Source of the DNA: Gammaproteobacteria bacterium RIFOXYD12_FULL_61_37
GTDB taxonomy: Bacteria; Pseudomonadota; Gammaproteobacteria; Chromatiales; Chromatiaceae
DNA: 64,000 nucleotides
Reading direction: 5' to 3'
NCBI GenBank assembly: GCA_001801995.1
Contig: MGZB01000041.1
Location: 53,515 to 117,514 of the forward strand
Program-made: the position numbers and the translations under genes
In this document: positions 1-9,712 of the stretch, one piece after another
How positions within the stretch are numbered: position 1 is the first letter of the stretch
Layout: every line of letters starts with the position of its first letter
Notes under the pieces: generated by a model
Seen by the model: only the letters and a program-made list of their open reading frames with translations
What the model was told of the DNA's origin: nothing
Databases searched by the model: none

Positions 1-275
1 TCCGCCAGCGCCTGCCCCCCCGTCACCCGGTCATTGAAATCCACATGGAGCCTTTTCACCGTGCCCGATACCTGGCTGCCGACATTGACCAGGATGACCG
101 GATTGAGCGTGCCGTTGGCCGAAATGTTCTGCGTCAGCGGTCCTTTCTCGATGGTTTGGGTCTTGTAGGGTTCGCCCGCATTCAGCCCAGCGGCCTGCCG
201 CCAGACGACGAGGCCGGCGGCGGCACAGGCTGCTAGAACAAGGAGGGTCCGATGTTTATTGAGCGTCAGTTGCAT
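1..275 (-). CDS. HlyD/MacA-type membrane fusion protein, N-terminal part
   Basis: Partial gene: 91 codons are visible and the 3' part lies left of the window. The translation begins MQLTLNKHRTLLVLAACAAA, a membrane anchor, and continues into NISANGTLNPVILVNVGSQ, then SGTVKRLHVDFNDRV. That is the usual start of the barrel-sandwich part of periplasmic adaptor proteins for MacB- or RND-type efflux pumps. It is transcribed in the same direction as the TonB/double-cubane operon, 100 bp behind the last gene, so it may be a looser part of it. The exported substrate is unknown. Confidence 0.75.
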   Translation of the reverse strand, partial: MQLTLNKHRTLLVLAACAAAGLVVWRQAAGLNAGEPYKTQTIEKGPLTQNISANGTLNPVILVNVGSQVSGTVKRLHVDFNDRVTGGQALA

Positions 276-375
276 GGTTCTGCCACAGAAGGGGGCGTAT
301 TCGTCATCGCGCCGGAAGGCCGGTCCAGCACCGCCTGGACGGGTTGCTGGCGGGCGGAGAATAGGGAGGATTGCT

Positions 376-1056
376 TCATTTTAGAATATTCGAAAGACCA
401 ACCAGAATCAGCAATCCGGCCGCGAGTCGCTCCATCGCCGGCCGCCAGCCTTTCAGCTCCTCACGGAGGCGACGCCCCAGATACGCCGCGCCGATGCCAT
501 AGACGATGCTGGGCACAACGATGGCCCCCAGGCCGAACGCCAACCCCAACGTCCAGCCTTGTAGGGCATTGGCGCTGGCGGCAGCGGAGAATAGCACCAC
601 GCCCAGCGGTGCGCAGGGTGTGAGCGCCATGCCGGCGCCCATCAGGAACAGACCGCCGGGAAGGAGCAGCCGTGGTTCGGCGGGAAGGCCCATCCTGTGC
701 GAAGCCGACGCATCGCAGACTGCCGCGGCACAGGCCGGGCGCCGCCACAGCAAGGCCAGCCCCATCATCAGGGCAGCGGTGCCCACCACAAGCCTTAGGG
801 TGGGCGCCGCCGTTCCATCCTTGACGACTTGTCCGGCCAGACCCGCCGCCATGCCAAAGGCGCTGTAACCCAGAAGCCGCCCCAGGGAAAGCGGCAGCAC
901 CACGCGCCAGGAACGGCGCAGGCTGAAATCCCGCGCCAGGAACACCGGCCCCAGGTACGGCAGGCAACTGATGAGGCAAGGCCCCATGCCATAGGCCAGC
1001 CCAAGCGCCAGCGCCATGGGCAGGCCCACCAGGGTTTCCATCGGCACGGCGGTCAT
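376..1056 (-). CDS. TauE/SafE- or CcdA-like inner-membrane protein
   Basis: 226 aa with about six hydrophobic segments. Two motifs resemble the DsbD/CcdA transmembrane fold: GPCLISCLPYLGPV near residues 26-39 (Cys pair C27/C31) and ALTPCAPLG near residue 145. Two further cysteines (ACAAAVC) sit in the central loop. Families with this fold carry electrons across the inner membrane or export small ions. The start codon overlaps the stop of the upstream activator gene by one base, so it is the distal gene of the double-cubane operon. A redox or thiol-transfer role is inferred from the cysteines and the neighbours. An alternative is a plain TauE-type transporter. Confidence 0.75.
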   Translation of the reverse strand: MTAVPMETLVGLPMALALGLAYGMGPCLISCLPYLGPVFLARDFSLRRSWRVVLPLSLGRLLGYSAFGMAAGLAGQVVKDGTAAPTLRLVVGTAALMMGLALLWRRPACAAAVCDASASHRMGLPAEPRLLLPGGLFLMGAGMALTPCAPLGVVLFSAAASANALQGWTLGLAFGLGAIVVPSIVYGIGAAYLGRRLREELKGWRPAMERLAAGLLILVGLSNILK

Positions 1057-1859
1057 CAGGCGTTCCCCGACAAAAATTCGCTCCGCGCCAGGATCGCCGC
1101 GCCGAAGGCTGTGGTGGTCTGCGGATGTTCCGGAACCACCAGCTCCCGTTGCAATTCATCCTGGATGGCCGCGACCAGGCCCTTGTTCAGCGCCGGGCCG
1201 CCGTCGAAATACACTCGGTCCTCGATGCCGACCCGCTTGGCCAGCCGCAGGGTGCGTTTGGCGATGGAGTAGTGGATGCCGGCGACGATCTCCTCCTTGC
1301 CATGGCCATTGGCCAGCAGCCCGATGATCTCGGACTCGGCGAAGACGGTGCAGGTGCTGTTGATGGTTAGCGGCACGCCCTTGCCATTGAAGTGGTAGTC
1401 GCCCAGTTCTTCCAGGTCGATGTCCAGGTTGCGGGCCGCCACGTCGAGAAAGCGTCCCGTGCCGGCGGCGCACTTGTCGTTCATGGCGAAGTTGGAGACG
1501 CTGCCGGTAGCGTCGATCTGGATGGCCTTGGAATCCTGGCCGCCGATGTTGATGATGGTGCGCACCCCGCCGAATGCCTTGCCAACTTCAAAGGCCCCGA
1601 TGGCATTGGCGGTGATCTCGCTGATGGAGTCGTCGGCCTCCTTGAACAGCTTGCGGCCGTAGCCGGTGGCGATCAGGTATTTCACCTGTTCGCGCACCAG
1701 GCCGTGCCGTTCCAGCAACAGCCCCAATGCCGCCTTGGCATTCTTGTGGAACAAGCTGCCGGAATCGGAGACATGCACCCCGGCAAGACCGCCCTCTTCA
1801 TCGACCAGGGCCACCTTGATGGCGGTTGAACCTATATCCAGCCCGGCAAAATAGTTCAT
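1056..1859 (-). CDS. ATP-dependent activator/reductase of 2-hydroxyacyl-CoA dehydratase type (BadF/HgdC family)
   Basis: 267 aa. It has the ASKHA nucleotide-binding signature GLDIGSTAIKVALVDEEGG at the N-terminus, and the two cysteine motifs expected to hold one [4Fe-4S] cluster between two subunits: NDKCAAGTGRF near residue 127 and STCTVFAESE near residue 166. Members use ATP hydrolysis to push an electron into a very low-potential partner. The partner is the preceding gene, which overlaps by four bases (ATGA), so the two are translationally coupled. The start at 1859 follows the homology; a longer open frame upstream lies in the partner gene and was discarded. The pair could be a dehydratase component or a double-cubane reductase pair; the context favours the second. 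Confidence 0.88.
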   Translation of the reverse strand: MNYFAGLDIGSTAIKVALVDEEGGLAGVHVSDSGSLFHKNAKAALGLLLERHGLVREQVKYLIATGYGRKLFKEADDSISEITANAIGAFEVGKAFGGVRTIINIGGQDSKAIQIDATGSVSNFAMNDKCAAGTGRFLDVAARNLDIDLEELGDYHFNGKGVPLTINSTCTVFAESEIIGLLANGHGKEEIVAGIHYSIAKRTLRLAKRVGIEDRVYFDGGPALNKGLVAAIQDELQRELVVPEHPQTTTAFGAAILARSEFLSGNA

Positions 1860-3136
1860 GTGGCCTTCCGTTTTCTGGTCTTGATGGATTCGAGGAAGGC
1901 CTCGATGCGGGTGGTCAACTGACCCAGATCGTCCGGGCTGTAGTCGGTTTCCACGGCGAGCATGACGATGCCCGCCTTGTTGAGGGCTTCGGCGACGCTT
2001 CGCTGCTCCATCTCGTAGACCTGGCAACCGGCGAAGGTTTGATAGACCACGCCATCGACGGCAAAGCTTTTGGCAAGATCCAGCAGCCGCCGGATACGGT
2101 CGTCGTTGTTGGGGAAGATCGGGCAGGTGCAGGGTTTGAGATACTTGTCCGCCAGACTGTCGACCATATTGTTGAGAAGCCATTCGTCGACTGAGGTCAT
2201 GTCGTAGAGCATGCGGTTGGCGGAGCAGGTTTCGTCCGCCACTACGACACCGCCGGACTGTTCGATCACCAGCGGCAGTTTCAGGTTGGGAAAGACCGGC
2301 GGCGAACCGGTGAACAGGATGCGCGGAGCCTTCTTCTGGGCGGCGCAAAAGCCGTCCTTTTCGCGTTGCGCCAGTTCGGCGTTGAGCCTTTCCACCGCAT
2401 CGGTCCAGCGGTCGATGTCGTCGAAAAAATAGGCGTTGGTCACCAGAAATACGTCTTTGCCGAGGATCAGCGACGGTGCCTTGCGGCGGAAGTTGTGCAA
2501 GGTACGGAAGGCGACCTGTGCCCGGCTGGTTTTGGCCATCGCCGCCATCAGATTCTTGCGGGTCAGTTTTTTGCCGGTGAGCTGGCGCAGCCGTACGGCG
2601 AACTCCCGCACCGAGCGCTGCCAATAGACCCGCGCCTGTTCGCTTTCCTTGGCCGGGGGCAGTTCCAGCTCATAGACGCTATGCCCCATGCCCGCCATCA
2701 TGGCACTCGCCTTCTTCTTCTGATCGCAGGTAGTGGGGTTGACGATCAAATCCAATTTGCCGGTCTTCGGGATGGCGTTTTCCGAACTCAACATGCCCAG
2801 CGTGGCCTTGACCAGAGAACAGGACTTGGCCGGCATGAAATCGGCGCCGATCTGGTCATAGTGATACGAGCCGTTGCACAGACGCACCGGCGTAGCGCCG
2901 AAGGCGTAGATCAGCTCCTCGGGGGCGTGAATGCAGGTGGTCCCCACCCGCACACCTTCCCGTTCGATCGACTCTCCCCGGCAATAGGCTCGGCGGAACA
3001 GATCGTAGAAATAGGCCATCGACGGCGGGTTGTCGTCGAAGTCGTCAGTGATATGGTCAAGCATGGTCTCCGCCTCGCGCGCCTGGCGGCTACGGTTGTA
3101 GGGGAGCGCGGCGGTCTTAGCGTTTGGGTTGGTCAA
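1856..3136 (-). CDS. 2-hydroxyacyl-CoA dehydratase family protein, probable double-cubane cluster protein
   Basis: 426 aa, a single polypeptide related to HgdB/BcrC subunits (COG1775 type). Ten cysteines are visible: C52, C68 (TTCIHAPEE), C87, C106, C137, C264, C304, C336, C338 (KPCTCPIF) and C371. Typical dehydratases have two different subunits and sit among CoA-ester genes. Here there is one subunit plus an activator among metal-uptake-like genes. That arrangement matches the stand-alone double-cubane cluster proteins described from Carboxydothermus. The substrate cannot be read from the sequence. It overlaps the polyferredoxin gene upstream by 20 bp. Confidence 0.85.
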   Translation of the reverse strand: MTNPNAKTAALPYNRSRQAREAETMLDHITDDFDDNPPSMAYFYDLFRRAYCRGESIEREGVRVGTTCIHAPEELIYAFGATPVRLCNGSYHYDQIGADFMPAKSCSLVKATLGMLSSENAIPKTGKLDLIVNPTTCDQKKKASAMMAGMGHSVYELELPPAKESEQARVYWQRSVREFAVRLRQLTGKKLTRKNLMAAMAKTSRAQVAFRTLHNFRRKAPSLILGKDVFLVTNAYFFDDIDRWTDAVERLNAELAQREKDGFCAAQKKAPRILFTGSPPVFPNLKLPLVIEQSGGVVVADETCSANRMLYDMTSVDEWLLNNMVDSLADKYLKPCTCPIFPNNDDRIRRLLDLAKSFAVDGVVYQTFAGCQVYEMEQRSVAEALNKAGIVMLAVETDYSPDDLGQLTTRIEAFLESIKTRKRKAT

Positions 3137-4103
3137 GGCCTATTCCCTTCTGACAGCGTTTGATGAATCCGGCCTCGGTGGACTCGAAAATGGTGATGGT
3201 GGCAAAAGTCGCCTTGAGCGCGCCCGGTTCCGGGCAGGCGGCGACGCATTTGAGGCAGAGGATGCAGTCGTCGGCCATGATGTCGGCATTCTTGACATCG
3301 TCGGCGATGGCCTTGATCTCCATGTCACAGGCCCGGTAGCAGTCCCCGCAGCGTGTGCACTTGTCTCCGTCCTTCCTGAGCTTGAGCAGCGCGGGCCTGG
3401 AGATCAGGTAATGCAGCGCGCTCATGGGGCAGAAGAAGCAGAAGAAGCGCTTTTTGACGAAGGCCCCGGTCAGGAACAGGCCGGTGATCAGCATGCCCAG
3501 CACCGTCATTGCCACGGCGGTCTTCGATGAGAAATCGACCGTCAGATGGGACAGATCGCCCGTGAACAGGGGCAGTACCATGCGCGCAGGGCAGATCAGG
3601 CAGAACGGCGTGCCCATGTCGCGGGAGAACCAGCCGCCGCCGATGCCGAGCGGGATCAGGATCATCAATGCCAGCAGGACATACTTCACCCGGCTGAGAT
3701 GGCGGAACTGATCCTGCGTATAGCGGGCATAGCGCACACCGAGCCGACGGCGTAGCGCCGTGATCCAGTCCTGGATCGTCCCCAGCGGGCAGACGTAGCC
3801 GCACCAGCCCTTGTTGAGAAAGATGAACCAGAGCCAGAAAATGCCGAAGCCGGTGAGGACGCCGAGGCTCGCCATGCCGAAGAGCTGGGGCCAGGGCCGG
3901 GCCAACTGATGCTGGAGCGGCATTAAATAACAGATGCCTCCGCGCCCCTCCTGATTAAAACCACAGGCGAACATCGGCAGGTGATTGCCCAGGTTGATGG
4001 CCAGGTAGCCGCCATAGACCAGCAGCACAAACATCGCCAACTGGAACCAGATGCGGAAGCGGTTGAGGTCGACCCCGTCGATGGCGTCCTTAAGCCTTTT
4101 CAT
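3117..4103 (-). CDS. NapH/NosR-type polyferredoxin, membrane-bound
   Basis: 328 aa. Four to six membrane segments carry CGYVCPLG and CFFCPMSALHY motifs like those in NosR, NapH and CcoG. Two cytoplasmic [4Fe-4S] clusters follow at the C-terminus (CTRCGDCYRACD near residues 245-256 and CILCLKCVAACP near 277-288). The family moves electrons between the quinone pool or periplasm and the cytoplasm. In this operon it is the natural electron donor for the activator/dehydratase pair just downstream, although that link is inferred from gene order only. Both neighbours overlap its ends, indicating translational coupling. Confidence 0.88.
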   Translation of the reverse strand: MKRLKDAIDGVDLNRFRIWFQLAMFVLLVYGGYLAINLGNHLPMFACGFNQEGRGGICYLMPLQHQLARPWPQLFGMASLGVLTGFGIFWLWFIFLNKGWCGYVCPLGTIQDWITALRRRLGVRYARYTQDQFRHLSRVKYVLLALMILIPLGIGGGWFSRDMGTPFCLICPARMVLPLFTGDLSHLTVDFSSKTAVAMTVLGMLITGLFLTGAFVKKRFFCFFCPMSALHYLISRPALLKLRKDGDKCTRCGDCYRACDMEIKAIADDVKNADIMADDCILCLKCVAACPEPGALKATFATITIFESTEAGFIKRCQKGIGLDQPKR

Positions 4104-5124
4104 CGAGGCGTACCTCCTGAAAGGGCCTCAACCGGCGGCGGCGGTAGAGATAGGTGGCCACACCACTGAGCAGGGCCGCGAGTAGGCCCACCCCCAACCC
4201 CCAGGCATAGGAGCGATAATCTTCGGGCGAAGGGTAGTAGCTGCCAGACAGGGTGGCTTGGTAGCGCACACTGGTATAGGGCTGATCCTTGTGGTTGCCC
4301 GCTTCGGTGGCGTCGAATTCGGCAATCACCAGATAGGTGGCCTTGAAGCGTTTCTGGAACTCGCCCCAGGGAGGGAAGTAGTCCCGGACCACCTGAAATC
4401 TGGCGCGCCCCTGCCCGTCGCTCGTTACCTCCTTGCTCCAGCCTTGATGGCTGACGAAGCGCACGCGCGCATCCGGCACCGGCAGGCCCTTCCGCAGGAC
4501 GATGAAGGACTGTTCCGTACCCGACCTGACTTGGGAAAACGGCCCCTCCTTGGGCTGACGTTCACGGACGATCTCGATTGCCGCGTTCTCCAGCGCACGC
4601 GGCGCCGTCATGGCCCGATCGTGCTCCTCCTCATCGCCGTCATGGCCGAAGTTACCCACCTCGGCCTTCGCGACGTTGAGGTTTAGCATCCTCTCTTGCA
4701 GCGTGCGGGTGGTGACGTAAACACGGTAGAAACCCTGCGCCGGCATCTCGAACACAAGCCCCCTATGGCCCTCGCCCGGCGGCGGCACGGACTCGCCCTC
4801 GGGTTTGCTGGGCGTGACTAGCAAGGTCTCCACCGAGGCATCCGCGTCGCCGCGGGCGAAGGCTGCTTTCTGGGGATCGGTGCCGGAAAGCAGCCAGAGG
4901 CGCTTCATCGGCGGGCCGGAATGCATACCACCGCCCATCGGCATTCCCCCCATACCCCCACCGCGCCGTGCGGGTGCGCCTTCTGCCCGCATGGGCGAAG
5001 TGTCTGAAATCCAGAGCACGCAGCCCCCTTCCAGCGCCGTGACGGGGCCGCTCGCCAACGACACCAGCAGCAGTACCGGCGCGAACCGGTGTGTCATGCG
5101 ACCCATGATGGGATCAAAATTCAT
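4090..5124 (-). CDS. Periplasmic membrane-anchored protein with Met/Gly-rich segment
   Basis: 344 aa. An N-terminal signal (THRFAPVLLLVSLASGPVTA) is followed at about residues 53-73 by GGGMGGMPMGGGMHSGPPM, which resembles a soft-metal-binding segment. The middle contains a beta-rich domain with a carboxypeptidase-like or DUF4198-like look (LPVPDARVRFVSHQGWSKEV). One membrane helix lies near residues 309-331, followed by an arginine-rich tail (YRRRRLRPF). Such proteins are commonly encoded beside TonB receptors for metals. A copper or other metal ligand is only a suggestion. The start could also be one of the Met codons 21 or 27 bp further in. It overlaps the receptor gene by 11 bp. Confidence 0.65.
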   Translation of the reverse strand: MNFDPIMGRMTHRFAPVLLLVSLASGPVTALEGGCVLWISDTSPMRAEGAPARRGGGMGGMPMGGGMHSGPPMKRLWLLSGTDPQKAAFARGDADASVETLLVTPSKPEGESVPPPGEGHRGLVFEMPAQGFYRVYVTTRTLQERMLNLNVAKAEVGNFGHDGDEEEHDRAMTAPRALENAAIEIVRERQPKEGPFSQVRSGTEQSFIVLRKGLPVPDARVRFVSHQGWSKEVTSDGQGRARFQVVRDYFPPWGEFQKRFKATYLVIAEFDATEAGNHKDQPYTSVRYQATLSGSYYPSPEDYRSYAWGLGVGLLAALLSGVATYLYRRRRLRPFQEVRLDEKA

Positions 5125-7417
5125 ATGAAAGCCCGGCGCGCAGGGTCAGCGGGGTATAGGTGCCGCTGTTGCCTTGCCCCGCCATGGCGGACAAGACACT
5201 GACGCCGGCGATTGTCGTGTAACTGGCGCGAGTGGCGTATTTCTCGTCGGTGAGGTTGATGGCGTGCATCCAGAACGACCAGTCCTTTTTGCGGTAACTG
5301 GCACGCAGACTGAACAAGTCGGGACGCGAATAGGTACTGTCGTTTTCGACGCGCGTGAAATATTTCGATATGTGGTCCCCTTCGAGTTCGACAAGCCAGC
5401 CCGGCGCGGGCTTTACCCCGATCCGCAGGTTCAGCCGCTCCCTTGGCATCGCGGCATAGGATTTACCGCTGTAATCGGCAGTCGTCGTCTTGTAGCTGTT
5501 GTAGTAGGCGCGTGCGTTGGTGTAGGTGGCGCCGAGATCGAGCCAGTCGTTCGCGTTCCAGGTGAACATCGACTCCAGTCCCTCGGCCGTCAGCCCACCG
5601 GCATTCTCATTGATCTTGCAGGCGGCGCCATTGTTCAGGGCGGTCGCCTCGGCGGCGGTGCAGTCCCGCGCCACGATGAAGCCCTGGTTGTAGCTGTGAT
5701 ACAGGGTAACGTCGTATTGCAGGCCGATATTCTCGAGACGGCCACGGAGGCCGATTTCCTTGGTCAGCGCCTCTTCCGGCTCCAGGCTCGTATTCCCTAT
5801 CACGTTGCCGGCGGTGCCCTTCGTCGCCGTATCGAGCAGGGTGGAACTCGCGGGCGCATTGAAGGTTTCTGCCAGGTTTCCCCAGATCAGATGGCCCTTG
5901 GCGAATTCATAGGTCGCCCCGGATTTCAAGATGTCCTTTTGAAAGGTCTTCTTGGTGTCCTTGTTCGATGCTGTCCGGTCATCGGTCGTATAGGTGATCT
6001 TGTCGAAGCGTTCGCCGATGTGCAGGCGCAACTTGTCGAGGGGCGAAAACTCGAAATGAGCGAAGGGGGTCGAGTTTTCCTCCCTGGCGACCGATCCCTG
6101 CCCGGTGGCGGTCATCGTGCCGACACCCCACATCCCCGTCTGCGCCTGTGCCGCCGTGAAGCTGTTGCTATAGGTCGCGGAGTCTGTCTCGACATCGATC
6201 AGCTCCATCCCCAGATACAAAGTCGATTTGGCCAGGTCGAACTCCTGGCGGTACATCGGACGGGCCGATTGCGTGACGACATCGTTCTTCTTGAGGGTGT
6301 TCGTCGATGCTGCGGATCCGGTGTTGTAGGTGTTACAGGTGACGGTGACGTTGTCGCAAATGACGCTTCTGGCCCCGCCGGAACCTGCCGCACCATAGGC
6401 GATCCCGTCATCGGTGCGTTGCTGATACGCCAGGCTGAATTCGCCGTGCGCCCCGATCTGTTGCTGGAGGTTTGCCGACCAGGTTTCATAGTCGTTGACG
6501 GAACGGCCATCGGTCCCCGGCACGGTCGGCTGCCAGTCATTCTCCCAATACACGCTACGCAGATTGGTGCCGTTGATGCTGGCATTCTTGAGTTTGGCGG
6601 CCTCGGTCGCGTTCAGCGGGATCGCGCCAGCGAGGTGATAGTCGTATTTCAAACGGTCGGCGCCCAGCGTCAGCTTGGTCGAGTCCGTAGGACGGATCGA
6701 GGTGCGAAAGGCCAAGCCGTCCTTGTGCTCTTCGGCGGCGTTGTTCTTTCCAGAGGCCAGGTTCTTTCGCCAGCCGTCGTTATCCATGGTGCTGGCATTG
6801 ACCAGAAAACCGAAGCGGCCGTCCTTCGTCGAGGTGCCGATGTTGCCCCGGGTCCGGCTAAACCCCCAACTGCCGGCTTCCTGTGAAAGCTTTCCCTGGA
6901 AGTCTTCCGGCGGCAGACGGGTCGTCACGCTCAATGTGCCGCCCAGCGCGCCGCTGCCGTAAAGTGCGGAACCGGGGCCGGTGATGACGTCAATGCGATC
7001 GATATTACCCCCATCGACCTCGTCCAGCAGGGAGGTGTTCGAGGTCGCCGAGACGCGCAAGCCATCGACGCGGTTCTCGGTGTAGTTCTTCCCGCCGTCG
7101 GGAATGCGCATGTTGCGCACCATGCTGATGCCGGGCACCCGCTTGCCGAGTTCCAGCAGGTTGTTCACCAGATTCAGGTGCTCGATTTCCTTGTGATCCA
7201 CCACCGCGCCGGAGATTGGTGTGTATTTGGTCAATTTGCCCAGCGGAGTACGCTTCTGAACCGGCATTTCCGCATCCGTCGAAACGATCATCTCCTGCAA
7301 CAGGACATCCTTCTCTGCGGCAGCCGCGCTGCCGCAACAGATCATGCCGGACAGGGCGGCAACGGCGAAGGACAATGGGCGGCGGGCGCCCGCCGGAGCG
7401 CCGGGTTTGCGTGTCAT
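5114..7417 (-). CDS. TonB-dependent outer-membrane receptor
   Basis: 767 aa. A signal peptide ends near AAAA at residue 34. A plug domain follows (about residues 50-170, with VDGLRVSATSNTSLLDEVDG and GPGSALYGSGALGG), then a 22-strand-type barrel ending in the aromatic residue of LRAGLSYEF. It brings a ligand too large or too rare for porins into the periplasm using TonB energy. It is encoded directly behind its own tonB-exbB-exbD set, with 12 bp between it and exbD, so it probably has a dedicated energiser. The ligand cannot be deduced; the Met-rich neighbour and redox genes hint at a metal complex. Confidence 0.95.
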   Translation of the reverse strand: MTRKPGAPAGARRPLSFAVAALSGMICCGSAAAAEKDVLLQEMIVSTDAEMPVQKRTPLGKLTKYTPISGAVVDHKEIEHLNLVNNLLELGKRVPGISMVRNMRIPDGGKNYTENRVDGLRVSATSNTSLLDEVDGGNIDRIDVITGPGSALYGSGALGGTLSVTTRLPPEDFQGKLSQEAGSWGFSRTRGNIGTSTKDGRFGFLVNASTMDNDGWRKNLASGKNNAAEEHKDGLAFRTSIRPTDSTKLTLGADRLKYDYHLAGAIPLNATEAAKLKNASINGTNLRSVYWENDWQPTVPGTDGRSVNDYETWSANLQQQIGAHGEFSLAYQQRTDDGIAYGAAGSGGARSVICDNVTVTCNTYNTGSAASTNTLKKNDVVTQSARPMYRQEFDLAKSTLYLGMELIDVETDSATYSNSFTAAQAQTGMWGVGTMTATGQGSVAREENSTPFAHFEFSPLDKLRLHIGERFDKITYTTDDRTASNKDTKKTFQKDILKSGATYEFAKGHLIWGNLAETFNAPASSTLLDTATKGTAGNVIGNTSLEPEEALTKEIGLRGRLENIGLQYDVTLYHSYNQGFIVARDCTAAEATALNNGAACKINENAGGLTAEGLESMFTWNANDWLDLGATYTNARAYYNSYKTTTADYSGKSYAAMPRERLNLRIGVKPAPGWLVELEGDHISKYFTRVENDSTYSRPDLFSLRASYRKKDWSFWMHAINLTDEKYATRASYTTIAGVSVLSAMAGQGNSGTYTPLTLRAGLSYEF

Positions 7418-7429
7418 GGGGGCTCCCCC

Positions 7430-7887
7430 TTATGGGTTGGACGATGGAATATTCTGTTCAGTGGGCACCGGAAGCCCGTTATCTCTGGGTTCGGTGACGA
7501 AGGCGATCTTCGTCACCCCCGCCTTCTGCGCCACAGCGAGGATGTCGGCCACTTTTTCGTAAGGCGTGGCTCGCTCGGCGCGCAGGTGAAGTTCCGGCTG
7601 CTGCGGGGCCAGTCCGGCGAGGCGGGCATGGACCGCCTCGGGGCTCGCCGGGGCGCCGTCGAGAAACAGGGCGCCCTGGCCGTCGAGGGCCAGATCGACC
7701 ACCAGGGGTTTGTCGTCGAGCTGGGTCGAATCGACACGCGGCAGGTTGATGGGCACGGCCTGATTGAGGAGCGGCGCGGTGATGATGAAGATCACCAGCA
7801 GTACCAGCATCACGTCCACCAGGGGGGTGGTGTTGATCTCGGCCATGGGCGCCGCGTTCGCGCCCTCGTTGAAGGAACCGAGGGCCA

Positions 7888-7888
<1 letters not shown>
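7430..7888 (-). CDS. exbD: ExbD/TolR-type proton-channel component
   Basis: 152 aa. The N-terminus MAEINTTPLVDVMLVLLVIF carries the conserved membrane Asp of ExbD/TolR, followed by a small periplasmic domain. It forms the proton-driven energiser with ExbB and TonB in the inner membrane. It starts on the last base of exbB, and the TonB receptor follows at 12 bp. The length is normal for the family (about 140 aa). Confidence 0.93.
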
Positions 7889-8712
<824 letters not shown>

Positions 8713-8717
8713 GCAAA

Positions 8718-9368
8718 CTAGCCTTTGATGTTAAAGGTGATGGGCACGAGCACCCAGGAGGCGATGGCCTCGCCACCGCGCCGGGCGGGGGTGAAGCTCC
8801 AGCCCCGCACGGCATTCATGGCCGCTTGGTCGAGGCGCGGGTAACCGCTGCCGTGCGCGACTGCGACGCTTTCCACGCGGCCGCCGGCGCTGACGCGAAC
8901 CCGCAGCAACACCCGGCCATGTTCGCCGAGCTGGCGGGAGGCCGAGGGATAGGCCGGTTTCGGGTTATGCAGGATATGTACGGAGTCGGCGTCGGAATGG
9001 CGGGCCGCACGGCTGGCCTTGGGCTTCTCCGGGGCCGGTGGCCTCGGTCTGGGCTTGGGCGCCTCGACGAGGGGGGCGGCCTGGGGCGTCGGTGCGGGTT
9101 CATTCACGGCCAGCACCGGCGGGAGGTCGGGCGGGACTTCTTCGGGCGGCGGAGGTGGCGGGGGGACCTCCGCTGTTGATTCATCCGACGCCAATTCGAT
9201 CAAACGGGCGGTGAAGGGATGCAACAGTTCGGCCGGATGGTCCGGCGGCTCAGTGACGGCCACCAGGCCGAAAAAGGCTGCGTGCGCGGCCGTCACCCCC
9301 GCGAAAGAGAGCTTCCGGCCGACCGGTCTGCCAAACGCTATTCCGTGATCTGGAAAAAACAGGCCCAT
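8718..9368 (-). CDS. tonB: TonB energy-transducing protein
   Basis: 216 aa. An N-terminal anchor (LSFAGVTAAHAAFFGLVAV) is followed by a proline-rich spanner (PPPPPPPEEVPPDLPPV, then PKPRPRPPAPEKPK) and a C-terminal TonB domain (NPKPAYPSASRQLGEHGRVLLRV broken over its usual YP motif, ending SWVLVPITFNIKG). It is the first gene of the operon. The domain order and length are typical. A perfect 17-bp palindrome lies about 135 bp upstream of its start. Confidence 0.93.
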   Translation of the reverse strand: MGLFFPDHGIAFGRPVGRKLSFAGVTAAHAAFFGLVAVTEPPDHPAELLHPFTARLIELASDESTAEVPPPPPPPEEVPPDLPPVLAVNEPAPTPQAAPLVEAPKPRPRPPAPEKPKASRAARHSDADSVHILHNPKPAYPSASRQLGEHGRVLLRVRVSAGGRVESVAVAHGSGYPRLDQAAMNAVRGWSFTPARRGGEAIASWVLVPITFNIKG

Positions 9369-9712
9369 CGTTATCGCGCCAAATCGTCGAAGTAGCCCGC
9401 ATCGGGAGACATTTGATTCGCAGGAGGGGGCAAACTCGATTTACCCACGTCAGTCCGTCCATACGAGGCGCCTATTCGACTTGTCAGGGCGGGTGTTGGC
9501 AATGCGGCAAATTGCCGCACCGGCAGGCGCCGGGGTTGCGCCTGAGGGAACATGCGTTAATGGTATTGGGTCTATACTGACCTCCAAAGCCACCCCACTT
9601 TATTCTGTTACTTCGTTGGGTTAGGTGCGCAAATTCAATGCTGATGAGGGTTCCGGTAAGGATGTTGTGCGCCGTAACCCAGGCGGGGCCGGTATTACAG
9701 GGGTATACGAAG
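9369..9712. other. Divergent intergenic region between tonB and the FIST gene
   Basis: 344 bp with no convincing gene. It separates the leftward tonB operon from the rightward FIST gene and should hold both promoters. The clearest structure is the 17-bp palindrome at 9503-9519. Short open frames here do not look coding. Confidence 0.6.
9503..9519. promoter_or_regulatory. Perfect palindrome TGCGGCAA-A-TTGCCGCA, candidate operator
   Basis: Eight-base arms are separated by one base, in the divergent intergenic region. No run of T follows it, so it looks like a binding site for a dimeric regulator and not a terminator. It does not fit the Fur, FNR or CRP consensus. It could control the TonB operon, the FIST-GGDEF pair, or both. 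Confidence 0.5.

Noticed and set aside
1856..3136. A classical lactoyl- or hydroxyglutaryl-CoA dehydratase
   Set aside because: Only one dehydratase-like subunit is present and no CoA-transferase or beta-oxidation gene is near; the double-cubane reading fits better, though it is not proven.
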